A DNA stretch of 64,000 nucleotides from Prostheceraeus crozeri (lineage: Eukaryota; Platyhelminthes; Polycladida; Euryleptidae), in assembly GCA_907163375.1 (NCBI GenBank), contig CAJQUW010004574.1, forward strand, positions 62,001-126,000, written 5' to 3'. Of this stretch, positions 24,983 through 36,191 are shown piece by piece; position 1 is the first letter of the stretch; the number at the start of each line of letters is the position of its first letter. The translations under genes were made by a program, and so were the position numbers. The notes under the pieces are model-generated. The model saw only the letters and a list, made by a program, of their open reading frames with translations. It did no database searches and had not been told where the DNA came from.

Positions 24983-25287
24983 GAAGTTTGTGAACGTTTT
25001 TTCGTGCGCCTGCTAACTTCTTTGATAATTATCGGAAGGACCAATATTATCGAGAAAACGTTTGCGCAATGACCTGAACTCTTCAAATCTGAATGAATCG
25101 CGGCGATCGGAGGATTTCTCAAGGAATTCACAGTAATCCGCAAGCGACTCACGACTATTTTTCCTATCTCTGTAAGGCATCAAAAATCTCTTTTTACCCA
25201 CTTAGTAAGTTCCTGCATCTCGTACCATCGTTTTGAATCACTTTGTACTTCTAGCAAAGTCATACGGTTAAACAATCTAATTCTGTG
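24983..25287 (-). repeat. Dispersed repeat R, copy 2
   Basis: Direct repeat of 20640-20945. On the minus strand an open stretch of about 62 codons (25201-25013, beginning GKKRFLMPYRDRKNSRESLA) follows the RLFNRMTLLEVQ segment in another frame. It is bounded on the right by a SINE. Confidence 0.8.
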
Positions 25288-25289
25288 CC

Positions 25290-25425
25290 TCTATTATCAC
25301 TCGCTTTCTTTTGTGCGCCGTCGGCTTGGCCTAGTAAAGAAAGTGCGAGCTCGTCTCTACCGCACACTTCGATTAGATTCGGGGAATCAAGGGTTTTGGT
25401 GTCCTTAATTGACTTAACAGTTTTC
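25290..25425 (+). repeat. tRNA-derived SINE, copy 1
   Basis: Shares CTTGGCCTAGTAAAGAAAGT (A-box region), GCGAGCTCGTCT and the tail TTTGGTGTC-TTAATTGACTT with two other copies. The B-box position is damaged here (GATTAGATTC in place of GGTTCGATTCC). Confidence 0.7.
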
Positions 25426-27574
25426 CATGAATAAAACAATTGCCGGCATTTATTGTAATTTAATGCAATATTTACGTAGGCTTGTTAGTGTGGTGAGAGT
25501 GTGTAAGTATACATTATATTGTGAATTTACATATAAGTGTCATTTTGTTGTAAATTACCGGATGAATAAAATGACATGAAAATTCATCAAACTAATGCTT
25601 GAAAACCATTTTTTATCACTTTTAACAGGATACTTCATATTAGGTACATCACAGTCCAAGATGAGTGGCTCCCTAACAAAAATGCGTTTCAGGGTGATTA
25701 ATAAAAACTGTCTAATCCATCATATTATTGTATTATCCATTTTTCAGTGTAATCCAATTCATTGTAACGCTGACAAATGCATTTGTCTTGCAGTCGGTAA
25801 TTATTACCCCTATAACAGACGCTGCAATTTTACATCTTCACTAGACGTTAGATGGATTTTCGAGAGCCGACTGCCTTTGAAGTCACCTTTTTATGAGAAT
25901 TGAAAATGAAGCTCGCAATAACAACGATCAGTTGTGAGAATGCAAATTTTAATCCAAATGGTGTGCTGGTATTGTTACAGAAATATTTTTTATACAACAA
26001 AAAATCCTTTTTAATCAATAAAAGTTTCCCAACAACAAAAAAGTTATATCTCATCAGCCCGAAATGATATGGTATGTACAGACGTTATAATGGACTATTC
26101 ACTGTGACAAACCTTATTACATGTCATTAGCATTCCAAAATCTATTTCCGCATTTTTTTGTCAAAAGATTAGTTTAAAACTGCTTAACTATGGCAGTATC
26201 GAGGGCATTCAATGTTATGATTCAGTTTATTCAACAATTACATTTCATATAATTCCATGCTACATTTCTTGAAAGAAAATTGTTTATAACTGTCAATTTC
26301 AATTGTGTACATGCATGCACGTTGGATACGATATGACTGCATTATTCCATAAGAAAACTGATTCAATGTTCAATGCTGAAATCAATCGAGTCATGATTTT
26401 TAAATGAAGAAAAACTACAATGACAGAATTGAAAAACCAGAGTTCAAAATAAATCTTTCCAAAGGAGGCCAGACCAAGAGCACCGAAACAAACGAAGGAG
26501 GTTAGTTGATTGACTTTGATGTTTGGCTAGTTGATAAAGTCCCTATTCTTGAATACCACTTACGAGTAGCCTACAAAAAAAGTTGCTATCTTGTAAACTA
26601 ATCTTTGACTACATCTGTGGGTATAAATGATACACTCGACTCGACAAGTACCGATAGTTCGGCCAAAATGACCATTTGACGTAGATTGCCTGAATCATGT
26701 ACTAGTATAATACATGTATACTCTATCATTTCTCTCATGATTATTTTTGGATGTAGTATTGTAGACTGATGCATTGACGTCCAACCAGTTTCTTGCAATG
26801 TGGCAATTTCAGGAAATAGACTTTGAAAGTTCTTGTATAAGGTGTATTCTGAGTTTATATATAAGATGCTTAAAGTAAGCTAATATGCCTAAATACACTT
26901 AAGCGACCGAATACGTAGAAACTACAAAGCATACGCTTGTATATTGACGATCAATTACGCGTTGTTTAGCCAAGCGAAAGCGCCATCCTCTTATATGAGA
27001 GCTTACTGTCGGAAACATCTGTACACAAATCAGGTATTTAAATACACTTTTATATCTGCCGGGAATTGTGTGGAGATGAATTACTGGTAGATAAGCAAAC
27101 TTGTGTAAAAATTCGGCATCTGTTGTTATTTAATACATTTATTCAACACAAAATGAAGAAATGATAAAACTAAATGATAATTAGGTTCTAAGTGGTTTTT
27201 TGGGGATTCTTGTCCCTAGATCATGTAACTGCAGATCCACACATTGAATATAGATATGTTATTGAAATATGCAAGTTACATGAATTTGCCTTGTTTTAGA
27301 AATTATCTGGCATGTGATGAGGCTTGACAAAATCATAAGCGAATATTTCAGGAGTACGGTAATACGTAATGTTGCATGCTTATTTTTAAATTCTTTTCAA
27401 TGCGAAAGGTTTGATGTTTGAAATTTGTAAATCAAAAATTAATTCATTTATCATGGCTTCTGCTTGTCATCATGCACAAAAGATGCCGAGAATTTTGAAA
27501 TCACTAAAAATCGAAGCGCTTACTGATCGAAATGCAGGTCACACATTCCCATCAAATGGGAGTCCTCTTTATGG

Positions 27575-27650
27575 CTCCTGCGAATCTACACGTCTGCTGA
27601 GTTTTACCTGGTTCCTGGCTTTGTTGAACACGATCAAAGAAATCCAACGA
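27575..27650 (+). repeat. Possible fragment of the TAGTCCGGCAG element family
   Basis: CGAATCTACACGTCTGCTGA and the following GATCAAAGAAAT resemble the subterminal part of the two full copies (CGAATCTGCACGTCTGCCGA, GGATCAAGGAAAA). The ends are absent. Confidence 0.4.
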
Positions 27651-29089
27651 TTTTTGATGAAGTTTTTGAAAATATGCTGAAGCTAAATGTCGCAAAAGCG
27701 GAGGTCTGGCGGCTTAGTTTTAAAAGAACCACAGCAAAACTGTGATAGAGGGGCCGAATAATCCCTCATGAGTTGGTGTGAGACAAAAAAATACAATTCA
27801 GCAGTAAGAAGTAAGTATGTAAGCGAAATCTGATAAAAATGTAACTGCATCACTCAAAAGTATGATACTATTTAGCATCATGTGTTTTCATTTCTTCCAT
27901 TACTTAGTATTATCATTGTAGCAAATCACATGCTGCTGTTTTGTTGTTTTACTCACATCTGTGCGTATAATATTCAACATGCGAGGTTTTTAAGGTAAAG
28001 GTGGAGCGACAGTTTAGTGAAGCGATTTACTTTTGACCGGTCAAATGTTACTGGAAATTGTATCCACCACATCGGCACAAGTCTATAATAAAATAGGATT
28101 CTCATGCATGGAAGCGACTGTATATGAAAACAGTTTCACTGATCGTGTCTTCTAATGATTTGACATATCGTTTTTAACAACTAGAATCTGCTACTTAGTC
28201 GTTTAATAATTATATAAATGGATCTCATCCTCAACCGCGAGAAGGGATGTTCCTCACGGTCTATCAGAAGATCAATATGTTGGATTAATAATATAGTAAA
28301 GGCAGAATTCAGGGTTGCTTATGAAAACAAGAGTGTTTCTTACATTCATTTCCCTGAAGATAGCTTTAAAGGCAGCTCTCTCACGATATATCAGGAATCA
28401 ATTTATCAACCAATATTACTGAAGAAATTAGCCGTGAGATACGACTTAGGATTACATATCACAGCGAGCAAAACGCTACTGAGGAGCTTCCTGCTTTTCA
28501 AACACATAATAATAATGGCATCGCGATGAAAGGTAAAGCAGAAAACTATAAAATTGTCTCTAGAAAATGAATTCGTTCGTGCATGTGTTGCTAGAATAGT
28601 CAGATTTTCAATTATTAAGAAGCTGCGGAGTTACGTTTTTGATAGTCATTATTAAAATTTGAAGAGTATTGAATCAAATTCCGAAAATTCAGACAAGTAG
28701 CGCCGGTGCCAGGGTAGGAGGCGACTTCAATCACGTGAAAATAGTAGCACGACTGTCTTTCTCACGAGGAAGTTCCACATTGTTTTCAAAGATAGTTTCA
28801 AAACAGCTACTTAAAACATGAGTTCTCATGCCATGTTGTAAACCTTGGTTGCAAATTCTTGTTTCAAGCATTTTTTTTATAAAACTATGATTTCAAACGT
28901 CAATATTTTTAATCTGTATTTTTAAGCATCCTCTTAAAGTGCGCGATGTTTTCAGACCCCCATTTCTATTCCATAGATGCCATTAACCTGTGATTACGAT
29001 ACCGTACTTGTTTATAGGCACCTAGATATTGCATTCACAGCGAGAACAGATTAAAGCATACATGTATGATTCAATAATCCTACTGTCTA

Positions 29090-30210
29090 TCCAAGGCTTG
29101 CCAAAGAGGTCAATATAAATAGACAAATGAAAGTAATAGGAGTGTATATACGTATTTTACCACTGCAAATTTCAACTGGTGTTCATCGTGGATCATTGAT
29201 GGGACCATTGCTGGTCTTGATTTTTGTCAGTGACCTGTGCTCTCATAATGGTAATACTCAGATCAAATTAGTCCGGCAGACAGAACGAGTTTCTGCAGGG
29301 AACGAGGCCGAAAATGAGACTTTCACAGAATGATGTGCATCCTTTACTTACTACGAATCTGCACGTCTGCCGAGTTCTAGGGAGTTCCTCTTCTTGTCAG
29401 ACAGGATCAAGGAAAAACACATGTAAATCCAATGTAAAGCAGATTGCAGTTTTTGGTAAAAGTGAAATTTTCTATGTTATCTCTGATTAAGCGAAACGTA
29501 CTAAGCCCAGAGTCATAATCTTTGACATGAAATGTCTTCAGATCATTTCCTATGATGTGCATGTGCTATCATCATGCTTCTGCTCGGCAATTCAATTTAT
29601 TGTATTCACTACATGTTGCATGCATGTGTATGTGAGAATGTGGTTGAACATGGATAAAGTTGCTCAAAATGTTTGTGTTTGCCGACATTAAGAGGCTCGC
29701 CAAATCTAAATGTGTTTAGTTTTATAGACAGGGATGCATGAACATGAAAGGAAATGACTTGAAGATATTCCACGCCTAAAATTATGACTATGGGCTTTGT
29801 ACTTTTCGTTTCATCAAAAAAAAACATAAAACAATTTTTTAGCCAAAATCTGCAATCTGCGTCCCATTAGATTTGCATGTGTTTTTCTTTGATCCTGTCT
29901 GACAATAGGAGGAACTCACTAGACCTCGGCAGACGTGCATGTTCGTAGTAGGAATAGGGTGCACGTCATTCTGTGAAAGTCTCATTTTCGGCCTCGTTCT
30001 CTGCAGAAACTCGTTCTGGCTGCCGGACTAAATATGCAGATGACACTGTTGCTACGCAATTCCTATATTGTCAGGACTTGATGATTCCTCTAAAGCTATT
30101 TAAAACGTACAAACTTGGTGCATGCACAACGATACTACTCAAAATGTCTCCCTCCAGAAGGGTTGACACTACCCCCTATCCAATATTCTTCTTCGATCAA
30201 ATATGAACCT
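29090..30210 (+). pseudogene. LINE reverse-transcriptase remnant, split by an inserted element
   Basis: The left part reads LPLQISTGVHRGSLMGPLL, then VLIFVSDL, matching the GVPQGS.LGPLLFL.Y.NDL block of non-LTR reverse transcriptases. The right part, beyond the inserted element, opens with KYADDTVAT, the catalytic YADD box. Joining at the 3-bp duplication AAT keeps the frame (Q-I-K-Y-A-D-D-T). Sequence beyond the YADD box decays quickly. The clade cannot be assigned. Confidence 0.8.
29269..30030. mobile_element. 762-bp TIR element inserted in the LINE
   Basis: The ends read TAGTCCGGCAGACAGAACGA and its near-inverse, and pair for about 190 bases. The flanks are AAT on both sides (29266-29268, 30031-30033). 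The interior shares over 90% of bases with the copy at 34.5 kb by eye. No transposase seen; superfamily unknown. Confidence 0.85.
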
Positions 30211-30399
30211 TGGAGTTAAGCCCCGTTCACACGATGACACTAGTGTCGTGACATTAGTGCCGAGGTCCAGGACGAAATCTAGGCTAAATCAATGCTATGA
30301 CATTAACCGTTCAGACGCTTAATAATTAGTGTCGTGACACTGCTACTGGTAACTGGTATTGCTTCTATAAACTGAAAACGTTTCGTGAACATTGCCGAG

Positions 30400-30600
30400 C
30401 CAGAGGAATATGTTAAAATACTTTCGGTATTTTGGCAAGTCGATTCAGGATTTTTTTCCAGACCTATTGATCTTCATGCAGACATAGTAACGAAACTAGT
30501 CACTGCAGCCTATGCTCTTCACAATTGGATCCGAAACAGATCCAAAAGTAATAATGGTTTGACTACTGATGTCGAAGACATCGAAAACTGTAAACTATAA
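30400..30600 (+). pseudogene. Harbinger DDE transposase, C-terminal remnant
   Basis: FGILASRFRIF (30423-30455), a hallmark of the C-terminal part of PIF/Harbinger transposases, is followed in a shifted frame by SRPIDLHADIVTKLV and AAYALHNWIRN, matching the RPIDL...KIV.A...LHN.LR pattern. The frame change falls in a run of seven T at about 30451-30457. The frame ends at TAA 30598-30600. The catalytic DDE residues, which lie further upstream in the family, are not present in this copy. Confidence 0.8.
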
Positions 30601-30834
30601 CATGGCTCGTGGCGTCAAGATGCTCCATCTGTTGAACTGAGGCACATTGCTTCGACGCAGATTATAGATTTTCCGGTGCCCCTCAAAGATGAAAGAGTAT
30701 AGTCAATTACTTTATAAATGAATGGAAAGCATCATGGTAATATTAAATGCTGACGACGGTCGGTTGATGCCACCAACTGGTTGCTACATTGCCATCATAA
30801 AATTTGTTTATAATAAATAAAATAAAATACTCAC

Positions 30835-31166
30835 CAAATTTGATTCAGTTGCAGTGGATTCGATGTTTTTATGAAGAAAAGTGTGCGCAAACGAAAACCA
30901 GTGAAGTATAGGTGTATATATTTCCGACGTACCGATCCAGTTGACTTGGATTTATTTGCCTTTCGAAGTTCGTTATTGTAGGTGCCCCGAATTGATTAAA
31001 TTTTTCCTCGCAGCTCTTTTAAGTTGGAAATATTACAAGTGGACATTAAAATTGATTCTGCTTCCTCACGCACCAAACGGTTTTTGTAATCTTCCCTAGA
31101 TTTGTCCCAAAGACACGGATGCTGATGGTAGCACTCCAGAAAGAACAGAATAGCAGTCGACGTCAG
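30835..31166 (-). pseudogene. MADF (Myb/SANT-like) domain remnant of the Harbinger element
   Basis: Read on the minus strand: FFLECYHQHPCLWDKSRED, YKNRLVREEAES, LKELRGKI, a TAA, SIRGTYNNELRKANKSKSTG. This fits the MADF pattern (hPcLWdk...Yknr..r..aw, L+.k...lR..y.rE..k...SG). A GTGAGT donor follows at 30834-30829, so the original gene was spliced. One in-frame stop is visible. The domain would bind DNA and help recruit the transposase to the element's ends. Confidence 0.78.
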
Positions 31167-34100
31167 TTTAATTCGCTACAGCTTCAAAAAATGATTGTCG
31201 TCACAATTTCATTTCATTTTTACAACGCACCTGCGACTTATTCATGAGTTTTGTCTCTAACGTCATCATGTGACTAGCATCATCCCTTGTACGATCTTCT
31301 CGTCAAGAATAATCCCAAGCTATGACCGCCTAGGTTAGTGTCACGGCACTGATGTCCCACATCAAAACATTTTGATGCCATGACACTAAATCTGAACTCC
31401 CCGCGCCCTCACACTACCTCAGAAAGTCAGCTATTTATGAAAAAATGCGTCAGCCAAGCGAATTCACGACACTAGTGTCATCGTGTGAACGGGGATTCAT
31501 GGTCAACAATTGACTCACATGGTAGGACCATTTCGAAAAAATTATGAGGCCTACGTATTCATCTCTTCCGACCCGCAAAACTTCAGTAGGAAAAATCATC
31601 AGATGATGTTACTGTATTACACTTTCAATCGGAGCCTCTCCTGCATTTTTGAAGAGCAAACAAAAGAGAATTGAGCTTTATTCAGCGTATTCAGAACAGG
31701 TACGATTCTATCATTAGTGTGGAGACAGAAGTTGAGATCACAATTATTTTTCGGAAAATCGATTTGATATGGCAACAACTGAACTTTTCCTCCAAGTAAA
31801 CATTCGATGCGATTGGTTTTCTATGCATCACACGGTGGCTGTATGTTCGAGTCTTCATAAAGGCATATCCTCTGCATGACAATGTGAATTTCTGAGGCTT
31901 TTAACGTTTTGTACAAAGCTCATACATGTATAAAGTATGTGCAATGTTTTGAAAAAAGTGTAATTAAGACTATCACTGCATGACTTCACTCACCCATGAA
32001 CATCATGTGATTCGACTTTGCAGCACGAATCACTGCGAGGTTGACATGTTTGACATTATCAGTCTTTGTTGTTCATTAATAAATGAAAAATTGATAGGAA
32101 AGGAATTTTGCTATAGAAGCCGAACTCTCGCTATATAGAAGAGCTCTGATTATCATTGCCTAAATGAGAGAAGATGACTGTGATACAGCAACAATCTAAT
32201 TTCTTAAGAAAATGTTGCTACTTTTCAAAATGCTGAATTTTATAACATTCCATCTTTAACTTCAAAAACTGCGATATTTAGTTATGTATAGACAGTAGAA
32301 GCTCTTCGTGTGATTAATCTAGATTCCCCTTGTTTTCAATGACGGAACGAAAGACGTGATGTCTTTTTTCATTTTTCATCAAACGAAAATTGCTGGAAAA
32401 AAGGTTGTTTGACAGAAACTAATTAATTTCAAAATTCAAATATCTCAGACCAGAGGATAGAAAGGAAGGATTTTCGTAAAGTGAACGACGCTTGGAAGAG
32501 CGCAATACTAATTATCCTGCAATTTGTCCGATCTCAGTAGCTTTCTTATCACAGAAAATTCAGTCCTTGCAACACGAGCAGGCGGTTCCAAGCATAGAGT
32601 AAATATATTAGGTAGAGTGGTAACTCCGCATTTATTAAATCCCCAATGTGTATACACTTTTGATTTTATTAAATGAACTCAAGGGAGATACAGGTAATAT
32701 TGTCACCAAATAAATGTGAGATATGCAAATTTTTGCAATTTTGCAGAGATTACAACGGAATTGAGTGATCATGATCGCAATGCAGAAAGAATGATGGTAT
32801 TTCACAGATTCTCATGACAGCCTTGGAGATTTAATGTTTGCTAAATTAGCAATTCGATGGGTTCCTATTACTTTCATGCTCAACCTCAAGAGTATTTTCT
32901 TAAGCGTTATCATATCACAGGTAATCTGCCACTGGCAGAGCAAAATCACATCATCAAAGACAATGACTTCATTTTACTTTGAAAGATGTAAATGGGTCCA
33001 CATCACCAGATCATTCAGATTCAAGAAATGAAACATGAATTTAGTGAATCATAAAGTTATGCTGGTGAAAATTGAATCAAAAACTTGAAATGTCAGCCAA
33101 CAAGGCACGAATAATATCGTGACTTTTTCATGAAGACTTTCATTATAATACAATTCATGAAATTCCCTTAATAATCAGCTTGATTTCCGCTTAGGTAGGA
33201 TGTTTATTAGCAAGTATTCATTCCTTTTGATATCCAACTTGCTTCATACTACTTATACAAGAGAGTCATCTCGGTAGTATATAAATTGTCAAATTTTGAC
33301 TTCTTTAAAACTGCTCAAATGATTTCTTGGGCCACGGGAACTTTATCTCCGCAAAAAAACTGAATCTTTTCATATAAAATATATAATTTTTATATAAAAA
33401 TTTTCACTGTATACATTTGAGTCGACACTCTACCTATATATGTCTACTTTATGGTTCCAAGATTCTAAAGATGATGGATTTAAATTTAAGTAACTGCCAG
33501 CAATGATAAATATTTGACGATAAGCAAGTCTGAAACAAACTGAAAGATTTTGCAAGAGAGAAGCCTTGCTGCTGTTTTGATTATTTTTGTTTCACTTACG
33601 CCTTCACCACCAATACCGGCCCTGTGAAAAGCATAAGTGGGTTTTGTACATGTTAATATCATAAATATTTAGTAATGCCACATTTCATATTTACATGTTT
33701 ATACTATGTTAACATGTGCAAAATTCACTTACTTTTGACAAAAACAATTAAAACAGCAGTAAGCCTTAGTTCTTACAGAATCAACTTCCTTAACTGCATT
33801 TTCCATTCGTCAGTTTGTTCTTTTTTTCAATCGTCAGACAGATTGAGCTATTATTTAGCATATCCGCTAACATATCCATTAGTGCGCAATTCACAAATAT
33901 CCCCTCAATCAAGACATGGATTACTGATGCTGGCATTTGAATTTCAGAAATGTCTAACTAATCTAATCCGGTTAACGAAAAGCAGTGTTGATAATCGTGT
34001 CAGGACTGGATTGCTTCTATGTAGCCAAGTACTGGAACTTTGCAAATATCGGTATCATTGAACTAATTCTGGATATTAATTTTACCTAATTGTCACTTCT

Positions 34101-34514
34101 CGTGCATCATAGCTTACTAAGACAATTTTGTTGAAAACTACAACATTCAACGATATGACTCAACCACAGTGTACCTGAATAGGATTAGCGAAATTCCTTG
34201 GTGAGTGAGATTCAAAACAATGGTAGTCTGAATAGCGATTATTTACCTATTCGGATACCAAAGCTTGAAGATCGATTGCTGTACATGATTCATAAAACCG
34301 GGAATGCAGTAACAAACGCATATGACGCTCACATTGTCCTATACAGCAGCTTCAGTGTTTTCTTCAAGTCGGCAAACATTACGAATTATAGAAATGATAG
34401 ACAGTGATGACAAAAGGTGAATACAAAAAACTAAGCAGAAAGAATGAAAATTGTTGACGGGCCGACAGCGGCCCAAGGTCTGCATGAGGGGAGCGTGTCG
34501 TCCATGTTCAGTTT

Positions 34515-35165
34515 TAGTCCGGCAGCCAGAGCAACTTTCTGCAGGGAATGAGGCCGAAAATGGGACTTTCACAACATAATGTGCACCACATGCCTACTAC
34601 AAATATGAACGTCTGCCGAGTTCTAGTGAGTTCCTCTCCTTGTTAGACAGGATCAAAGAAAAACACATGTAAATCCAATGGTACGCAGATTGCAGCTTTT
34701 GGCTAGAATTAAATTTTCTATGTTTTCGCTTATCAACTGAGAGGTATTAAGTCTAGTGTCATAGAGGCATGGAATTTCTTCACGTCATTTCCTATGATGT
34801 GCATGTGCTATCATCATGCTTCTGCTCGGCAATTCAATTTACTGTATTCACTACATGTTGCATGTATGTGTATGTGAGAATGTGGTTGAACGTGGATAAA
34901 GTTGCTCAAAATGTTTGTGTTTGTCGACATTAAGAGGTTCGCCAAATCTAAATGTGTTTAGCTTTGTAGACAGGGGTGCATGAACATGGAAGGAAATGAC
35001 CTGAAGACATTCCATGCCAAAGGTTATGACTCTGGGCATAGTATGTACTTTTTGTTTAATCAAAGAAAACATAGAAAATTATATTTTAGCCAAAAGCTGC
35101 AATCATTCTGTGAGTCTCATTTTCGGCCTCGTTCCCTGCAGAAACTCGTACTGGCTGCCGGACTA
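34515..35165. mobile_element. 651-bp TIR element, second copy of the TAGTCCGGCAG family
   Basis: Same ends (TAGTCCGGCAGCCAGAGCAA and near-inverse) and interior as 29269-30030, shorter because part of the right arm is missing. The flanks TTT/TTA do not clearly form a duplication. The interior of both copies keeps the same minus-strand frame (FRFGEPLNV-KHKHFEQLYP), which may be chance at this level of identity. Confidence 0.82.
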
Positions 35166-35339
35166 TTAAGTGATGAATGGACAATTCTGCGAAGGGGCAC
35201 ATGCTAACTGAGCATAATCGGTCTATTTAATTGCAATGGATTTCAAATTGCTCCATTTTCATCTGTTCGGAGCAAGGATTCAGACGCGTTAACCTATCCT
35301 CTGTTTCGCTTCTTTGCTTCTGTATAGAAGTAGTGAATC

Positions 35340-35540
35340 GGGTTTTTTGGTCCCCTGGCCGGTGCCCGCTGGCGACTCAATAGGAGCTAGAACGAAAACG
35401 TGCAGCTAGCGGGCGATTTAGCGCGGCGACAGTACGGTCGCCGACGGGTGTCGACCCATCCCGCATGCCGTGTCGGCATACTTGCGACAAAATACCGTCG
35501 TCAGCATGCCGTCTAGGAGCAACGTTACCGGCCTGCTGAT
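35340..35540. other. GC- and CpG-rich patch in AT-rich intron
   Basis: GGCCGGTGCCCGCTGGCGAC, CTAGCGGGCG, GCGCGGCGACAGTACGGTCG and similar words cluster here. It contains a loose inverted pair (GCCCGCTGGCG / GCTAGCGGGC). No gene is recognised; it could be the end of a transposon or a regulatory patch. Confidence 0.45.
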
Positions 35541-35949
35541 TTTCCCATTTTCCTGGATAAGTCCGATTTTTCCCCTTGATAAAGTTAATAGAATTAGAAT
35601 GAACAACAGCTGCTTGTTGGTGGCAGCTTCAGGTATTCTGTCAGACACCAATCTATGTCAACATAGCTAGGGAAAAAGAGCTCTTAAGAAAAATCTAATT
35701 GTTGAAACGTGCAATAGTTATAGATTCTTGCTGCATGGAGCGTATTGTAAGTTCTTTTGTCAAAAATGATTTTATGTTTATAGAGCGAAATTATTAGAAC
35801 CATAGATATTTACAGTGTGCGCTCATAAGCTACCGGTAGCTTTCTACTACTGCTCATAATAAAATATCTAGAATAGCTGAACAAGATCAAAGATTGCACA
35901 ACAAGCTGCTATGCGATTGCTCATCCTGGCTTGCCGTGAAGTTGACAAT

Positions 35950-36086
35950 ATTGCAGAGTGTCTGCTAACTTGGGCATAGAGTAGAAAGATGTCCTCAGTC
36001 TTGAACAATATAAATTGCTCTTAAATTGTTCAAGTCAGAGGACATCTTTCTTTTACATGCCCACAGGTGAGCTGGCTTTCTGCAAT
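35950..36086. mobile_element. 137-bp hairpin element, about 100 bases beyond exon B
   Basis: The ends are ATTGCAGAGTGTCTGCTAAC and its near-inverse; the inner arms GAAAGATGTCCTC and GAGGACATCTTTC are perfect. The whole unit can fold as one hairpin of about 60 bp. It shares its core with 45258-45346. It lies in the intron just after the exon B donor. Confidence 0.8.
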
Positions 36087-36191
36087 CTAAATGACCCGCA
36101 AGTTAGTTACGCTAATGAAAATTAAACCGGAACTATAAGTCAACAATGGTGTTTATTCGATCGTGAGCCAAATAGAGGTCAAATAACTCAC

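Larger units (their letters stand above)
30219..31496 (+). mobile_element. PIF/Harbinger element, deletion derivative with two gene remnants
   Basis: The ends are AGCCCCGTTCACACGATGAC at left and its inverse at right (33 bp, one mismatch), with imperfect 3-bp flanks TTA/TCA, consistent with the TWA target of PIF/Harbinger. Inside lie the C-terminal part of a DDE transposase on the plus strand and a MADF-domain remnant on the minus strand, tail to tail. This matches the two-gene plan of the superfamily, in which a transposase works with a Myb/SANT- or MADF-type DNA-binding partner. Most of the transposase is missing, so the copy could not move by itself. Confidence 0.85.
3215..36191 (-). other. 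33-kb intron of the channel gene, transposon-rich
   Basis: The interval lies between exon B and exon C. No host exon was recognised in it. 3215-9280 is plain AT-rich sequence with only short low-complexity repeats (4837-4880, 8808-8850). 25430-27570 and 31500-34514 likewise show nothing beyond chance open frames. The remainder is made of the mobile elements listed separately. If small channel exons exist here they are too short to see. Confidence 0.6.

Noticed and set aside
28218-28529. 103-codon open frame on the plus strand
   Set aside because: No recognisable motif and no repeat or conserved partner; likely chance.
29266-30033. TTA/TAA flanks as a Harbinger-type duplication for the TAGTCCGGCAG element
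   Set aside because: They are inverted, not direct, and so belong to the ends; the LINE frame supports AAT instead.
33675-34061. 128-codon open frame on the plus strand
   Set aside because: No domain, no splice context and composition like translated AT-rich intron; likely chance.
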